A DNA stretch of 64,000 nucleotides from an uncultured Ruminococcus sp. Its GTDB lineage: Bacteria; Bacillota_A; Clostridia; Oscillospirales; Ruminococcaceae. The translations under genes were made by a program, and so were the position numbers. This document shows positions 60,131 to 64,000 of this stretch, one piece after another. Numbering within the stretch: the first letter of the stretch is position 1; each line of letters opens with the position of its first letter. The stretch covers positions 62,001 through 126,000 of the forward strand of contig ONBA01000007.1 of NCBI GenBank assembly GCA_900315975.1, in the 5' to 3' direction. The notes under the pieces were generated by a model that did no database searches, was not told the origin of the DNA, and saw only the letters and a program-made list of their open reading frames with translations.

Positions 60131-61171
60131 TCAGTTGAATGCCAGCAGAGTTACTATTCCCAGAACTCCGAAAACAATACCTGCAAGCGAGAATGTGATA
60201 ACTATCTTGTATTCGCTGAATCCGCTCATCTCGAAATGATGGTGGATAGGTGTCATTTTGAATATACGTCTGCCTTCGCCGTACTTTTTCTTTGTGTATT
60301 TGAAGTATGTTACCTGAATAACTACTGAAAGTGCCTCGATGATATAAACAAGCGCAACGAGGAGCATGAGCAGGTGCTTATGAAGGATAAGTCCTGTACC
60401 TGTTACAGCCGCTCCGAGGAACATCGAACCGGTATCGCCCATGAAGCATTTAGCAGGGTTGAGGTTCCATATAAGGAATCCGAGACATCCGCCCGCAAGC
60501 GCCATAGTGAAGCACGAAAGCTCGTTTTCGCGGAGATATCCACAGCATATTGTGAATATCAGCATTGCAATGAATGTTACCGAGCCGCAGAGTCCGTCAA
60601 CACCGTCTGTGAGGTTTACTGCATTAGTGAGGTAGATTATCACCGGTATCATGATGATGTAGTAGAATATTCCCAGTGAAGGCGACTTCCAGAAGCCGAG
60701 GTCGATACAGGTCGAGCCGTCGCCGAATTTGAATATCAGAAACAGGAAACCGAGTGAGAAGAGAGTCTGAAGAACAATCTTCTGCATGGGAGAAAGTCCG
60801 TCATTATTCTTGCGCGCTACCTTGGTGTAGTCGTCGATAAAACCGATAAGTCCGAAAAGGAGCGAGAATACCAGTACTGCAAGAAGTCGGTAGAATGCGT
60901 GATGCGTTTCCGGTGCAGTAGAATCGAGACCGTATCTTATGCGGTATGCCCAGTAGCCTCCTATCGACATGAGCGTTGTTGAGATTATGAACATGAATCC
61001 GCCCATTGTCGGAGTGCCCTGTTTTTTAGCGTGCCACTGCGGTCCGTCCTCAGTTTTGATAGGCTGTCCGAACTTTATCCTGTGCAGGAACGGAACAAGC
61101 CATTTTCCCGATATTCCGGCTATCGCGAACGATACCAGTGCCGTAAGCAGATTTATTATCCATAATGACAT
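60131..61171 (-). CDS. mraY: Phospho-N-acetylmuramoyl-pentapeptide transferase MraY
   Basis: 346 residues, ten helices. Diagnostic motifs are the N-terminal PTMGG, the two Asp motifs (IGFIDDYTKV and NAVNLTDGVDGL) and MTPIHHHFEMSG. It makes lipid I from UDP-MurNAc-pentapeptide and undecaprenyl phosphate in the membrane. Between murE and ftsW; no murF or murD is next to it. Confidence 0.95.
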   Translation of the reverse strand: MSLWIINLLTALVSFAIAGISGKWLVPFLHRIKFGQPIKTEDGPQWHAKKQGTPTMGGFMFIISTTLMSIGGYWAYRIRYGLDSTAPETHHAFYRLLAVLVFSLLFGLIGFIDDYTKVARKNNDGLSPMQKIVLQTLFSLGFLFLIFKFGDGSTCIDLGFWKSPSLGIFYYIIMIPVIIYLTNAVNLTDGVDGLCGSVTFIAMLIFTICCGYLRENELSCFTMALAGGCLGFLIWNLNPAKCFMGDTGSMFLGAAVTGTGLILHKHLLMLLVALVYIIEALSVVIQVTYFKYTKKKYGEGRRIFKMTPIHHHFEMSGFSEYKIVITFSLAGIVFGVLGIVTLLAFN

Positions 61172-61230
61172 ATATCAATACAACTCCAATTTTATTAATT
61201 AACTTCTAAATTCTGAAATCAGGACCGGAA

Positions 61231-62664
61231 TTATAAAAGTTTCAGTCCTTCCGCAACTATCTCACGCTCGTCGAAGTGGATATGCTCCATGCCGCCGAGT
61301 ATCTGATAATCTTCATGACCCTTGCCTGCAAGTACTATTATATCGCCTTTCTGTGCGATTTTAAGTGCGTGATATATAGCCTCGCGGCGGTCAACTACCA
61401 CATCATATGGTGTAGAAGTTCCCTCAAGGCCTGTGAGTATTTCGCTGATTATAGCTTCGGGGTCTTCGTTTCGCGGATTATCCGATGTTACTATCAGCTT
61501 ATCGGCATACGCTGCTGCCGCCTTTGCCATTTTCGGCCGCTTTGCCGCGTCACGGTTTCCGCCGCAGCCGAACAGACATATCAGTCTGCCGTCAGTGTAC
61601 TCCTTTACGCTGCGGAGAACGTTCTCGATAGCATCGGGAGTATGTGCATAGTCGCATATTACTGTAAAATCGCGTCCGGTAGGAATGACCTCGCATCTGC
61701 CCTTTACTCCGTTATACTCCGCTATAGCCTTGAGTATGTCGTCGGTCGGGATATTCTCGCGCAGACATACAGCAATCGCAGCTGTAAGGTTTGATACGTT
61801 GAAAAGTCCGGGGATACGTGTCTTTACAAGGTTAGACTTACCTCCGCGGCAGAACCAGAAACTGCTGCCTGACGATTTCATTCTTATGCCGTCAGCGTAG
61901 ATATCAGCGCTGCATTTAACGCTGAACGAATACTTCTCGCATTCAACCTCATTATAGAGGCGCTTGCCGTATTCGTCGTCAATGTTGATTATCGCCGCAT
62001 CGCAGACATCGAAGAGCATTTTCTTCGCCTGAAAGTAGTCTTCCATATCCTTATGATAGTCGAGGTGGTCCTGAGTGAGATTTGTGAACACCGCAGTCCT
62101 GAACCATGATGAACCGATACGGTTCTGAACAAGTCCGAACGAACTTACCTCCATTACCACGTATTCGCAGCCTGCTTCTGCCATTTTCGCAAGCAGTGCC
62201 ATGAAATCGTAAGTCATGGGAGTGGTATTCTCCGTATGCAGGATTTCGTCGCCTATCTCGTTCTGTATCGTTCCGATGAGACCGGTCTTATGTCCGGTCG
62301 TCATGAGAATGTGCTTTATAACATTTGTTGTCGTGGTCTTGCCGTTTGTACCGGTAACACCGAGAAGCTTCATCTTGCGTTCGGGGTGACCGAACCATGC
62401 GGCGCACACCTTTCCGTAGAGGAAACGCGAATTCTCCGTGATTATCTGCTTATCGCCGAGACCTAAATCGCGCTCGCATATTACTGCTGCTGCACCCTTT
62501 TCAAGCATTTCCGCAGCTGCATCGTGTCCGTCGAATCTGCCGCCCTTGATACAAACGAAGAGGCTGCCCTCAGTCACCTTGCGGGTGTCGTCTGTAATGG
62601 AGCTTATCTCTGTCTCGCCGATAGTGGTTACGGCGTTATTTTCAAGTAAGTCCTTTAATTTCAA
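61231..62664 (-). CDS. murE: UDP-MurNAc-tripeptide ligase MurE (meso-DAP-adding type)
   Basis: 477 residues from a TTG start. Mur ligase signature GVTGTNGKTTTTNVIK and the amino-acid-selectivity motif DNPR (TSDNPRNEDP), which marks meso-diaminopimelate rather than lysine. The TTG at 62664 was chosen because GGAGG lies exactly 8 nt upstream and the protein then begins MKLKDLLENN, like Bacillus MurE; an ATG 33 nt upstream has no ribosome site. It adds the third residue to the wall stem peptide. It follows the PBP gene by 25 nt. Confidence 0.92.
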   Translation of the reverse strand: MKLKDLLENNAVTTIGETEISSITDDTRKVTEGSLFVCIKGGRFDGHDAAAEMLEKGAAAVICERDLGLGDKQIITENSRFLYGKVCAAWFGHPERKMKLLGVTGTNGKTTTTNVIKHILMTTGHKTGLIGTIQNEIGDEILHTENTTPMTYDFMALLAKMAEAGCEYVVMEVSSFGLVQNRIGSSWFRTAVFTNLTQDHLDYHKDMEDYFQAKKMLFDVCDAAIINIDDEYGKRLYNEVECEKYSFSVKCSADIYADGIRMKSSGSSFWFCRGGKSNLVKTRIPGLFNVSNLTAAIAVCLRENIPTDDILKAIAEYNGVKGRCEVIPTGRDFTVICDYAHTPDAIENVLRSVKEYTDGRLICLFGCGGNRDAAKRPKMAKAAAAYADKLIVTSDNPRNEDPEAIISEILTGLEGTSTPYDVVVDRREAIYHALKIAQKGDIIVLAGKGHEDYQILGGMEHIHFDEREIVAEGLKLL

Positions 62665-62689
62665 TCTGACCGCCTCCATTTTCATTAAA

Positions 62690-64000
62690 TCAATCACCGT
62701 CTGAATTAACGATGAATTCTACTTCTATGACTGAACCTACCGGAACTTTCTTGTTCGGCTCGGGAGTCTGACTCGATACGACCGCTCCGTCACGGCGGAC
62801 TGATGCGCCCTTAGCAACATAGTTGAGCTGTCTGTACGATACGTTGTCGTTTACCATACTCGGTGTAAGACCTGTCAGGTCGGGAACTTCTGTATAGTCA
62901 ACAACGTGAGATGCCTCAGTGTAGAGGTAAACCGTTCCGTCCTTAGCTATTTTTGAACCTGTAACAGGCGACTGCGCTATTACAGATGTACCGCTTCCGA
63001 TAACTTCCGCATTGATGTTAAGGTCAGCAAGAGTCTTTTTCGCAGACTCAAGGTCGCCCTCAAGGAGAGGTACTGACACGTCGAGGTTATCAAGCTCGTC
63101 GTCGGAATACTCGGGACTGAATCCGAGATACGGCAGAATATCCGTGAGAATATTTCTTACTGTAGGAACTGCAACTGTACTTCCGTAGTAGCCGATTTCC
63201 TTGTCAGGCATATCGGCAAGTACAAGAAGGATTATCTCGGGGTCTTCCGCCGGCATGAAACAGCAGTAAGATGCACCGTACTCCTGGTCCTCCGACTTTT
63301 CTTCCTCGCCCTTCTGTACAACGAGGTCCTTCGCGGTAATAGAAAGTCGCTGTGATGTACCCGACTTACCGCCGATAGAGTAACCCTTGATATTAACGTT
63401 ACCGCCGTCACTCTCAGAAACGACTCTTTCAAGTGCATCGCGCATTTTAGCAGATGTTTCCTCAGATACTACCTGACGTCTTACGGTACGCTCATTTTTG
63501 AGCACAACGTTGCCGTCTTCGTCGAGTATCTTGTCAACAACATATGGCTGAAGGAGGTATCCGCCGTTAATTACTGCACAGTACGACGTTATCATTTCAA
63601 GCGGAGTTATAGTCTCACCCTGTCCGAATGAACATACTGCAAGGTCTACCGCTGACTTATCCGGCGGCATTACGCCGTATACTTCAGCCGGAAGGTCTAT
63701 ACCTGTAGGCTCACTTAGTCCGAATGCGTCGAAGTAATAGCAGAATTTTTCAATTCCGAGGCGCTTGCCTATCTCCATAAAAGCAGGGTTACACGAGTGC
63801 ATGAGTGCCTCCTGATACGTCTGAGCGCCGTGACCAGATACAAGGTGGCACTTGATAGGAGCGTTAGCTCCCGGAATCTCGACCTGACCACTGCAATAGA
63901 ATGAATCCTTGTCGAGGTCTATGAGGTTTTCCTCAAATGCCGAAGCACTGGTTATTACCTTGAATACCGAACCCGGCTCATAGTTTTCAGAGATGCACTT
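62690..64000 (-). CDS. Class B penicillin-binding protein with two PASTA domains (5' truncated)
   Basis: The gene enters from the right edge, 436 visible residues, with the start beyond the window. The transpeptidase active site is SVFK in YEPGSVFK near the first residues, followed by SCN (HSCNPAF) and KSGT (GGKSGTSQ). Two PASTA repeats follow (about 315-436). Such PBPs (PBP2B, SpoVD) lead Gram-positive dcw clusters; two PASTA units favour the FtsI/PBP2B side. It cross-links septal peptidoglycan with FtsW. N-terminal membrane anchor and dimerisation domain are out of view. Confidence 0.9.
   Translation of the reverse strand, partial: KCISENYEPGSVFKVITSASAFEENLIDLDKDSFYCSGQVEIPGANAPIKCHLVSGHGAQTYQEALMHSCNPAFMEIGKRLGIEKFCYYFDAFGLSEPTGIDLPAEVYGVMPPDKSAVDLAVCSFGQGETITPLEMITSYCAVINGGYLLQPYVVDKILDEDGNVVLKNERTVRRQVVSEETSAKMRDALERVVSESDGGNVNIKGYSIGGKSGTSQRLSITAKDLVVQKGEEEKSEDQEYGASYCCFMPAEDPEIILLVLADMPDKEIGYYGSTVAVPTVRNILTDILPYLGFSPEYSDDELDNLDVSVPLLEGDLESAKKTLADLNINAEVIGSGTSVIAQSPVTGSKIAKDGTVYLYTEASHVVDYTEVPDLTGLTPSMVNDNVSYRQLNYVAKGASVRRDGAVVSSQTPEPNKKVPVGSVIEVEFIVNSDGD

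Overview
The window looks like chromosomal DNA of a cellulosome-forming Ruminococcus or a close relative (Firmicutes, Oscillospiraceae). Evidence: three secreted proteins end in type I dockerins, one behind a very long poly-threonine linker; there is a trimeric [FeFe] hydrogenase; the ribosomal-protein, Obg and division genes are Firmicutes-like, including the cleavable L27 leader with its Prp protease; GC is moderate; and most promoters are near-consensus sigma-A sites with 17-nt spacers. The species is not resolved. No rRNA, tRNA, CRISPR array, prophage, transposase or insertion sequence was seen.

Layout. 1-16.8 kb: a truncated beta-lactamase-family protein; a secreted transglutaminase-dockerin protein; a class I/II aminotransferase; a four-gene sugar ABC-transporter/GH105 operon whose genes all overlap by 4 nt; a LacI-type-sensor/GGDEF fusion; an acyl-CoA ligase-like enzyme; a DUF4250 protein with a repeat/dockerin protein; a NUDIX hydrolase; and a thioesterase with a membrane protein. 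17.1-21.3 kb: the hydCBA hydrogenase operon behind two dyad-containing promoter regions. 21.4-24.9 kb: a zinc-ribbon/phosphatase/GNAT set, mntP behind a possible attenuator, then a structured intergenic element. 23.5-27.2 kb: rplU-prp-rpmA-obg-mrnC-(small membrane protein)-yebC. 27.3-36.3 kb: a hypothetical protein, prmA, and a MoxR/DUF58/transglutaminase/dockerin-C39 operon. 36.4-38.3 kb: rpsB-tsf. 38.3-41.3 kb: a sorting-signal micropeptide with ylmC, then the hydrogenase-maturation operon (TM1266-family regulator, flavoprotein, hydG) behind a long leader with an intrinsic terminator. 41.4-43.7 kb: a DUF1508 protein, palindromic repeats and guaA. 43.8-50.4 kb: an RNA-modification and quality-control operon (trmK-nif3 fusion, rlmA, epimerase, rqcH, mpg, araC-type regulator) and a zinc-ribbon gene. 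50.5-64 kb: a SigH-like sigma factor, a DivIVA-like coiled coil, and a dcw-type division and wall cluster (ftsZ, ftsQ, murA, alpha/beta hydrolase, murG, ftsW, mraY, murE, PASTA-PBP).

How the genes work together. The hydrogenase operon and the hydG operon 17 kb away make and mature an NAD(H)- and ferredoxin-linked [FeFe] hydrogenase, the usual electron sink of fermenting ruminococci. The ABC/GH105 operon fits uptake and cleavage of pectin-derived oligosaccharides; the neighbouring GGDEF fusion may connect a sugar signal to c-di-GMP. The dcw genes form a nearly continuous minus-strand unit for meso-DAP peptidoglycan.

The most novel-looking signals are the attenuator-like leader before the TM1266/hydG operon, a short attenuator before mntP, the 122-nt structured element after mntP, a 50-residue protein that is little more than a sortase signal, the TrmK-Nif3 fusion, and a dispersed palindromic repeat family. 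Many start codons given here were moved downstream of the longest reading frame to match visible Shine-Dalgarno (SD) sites.
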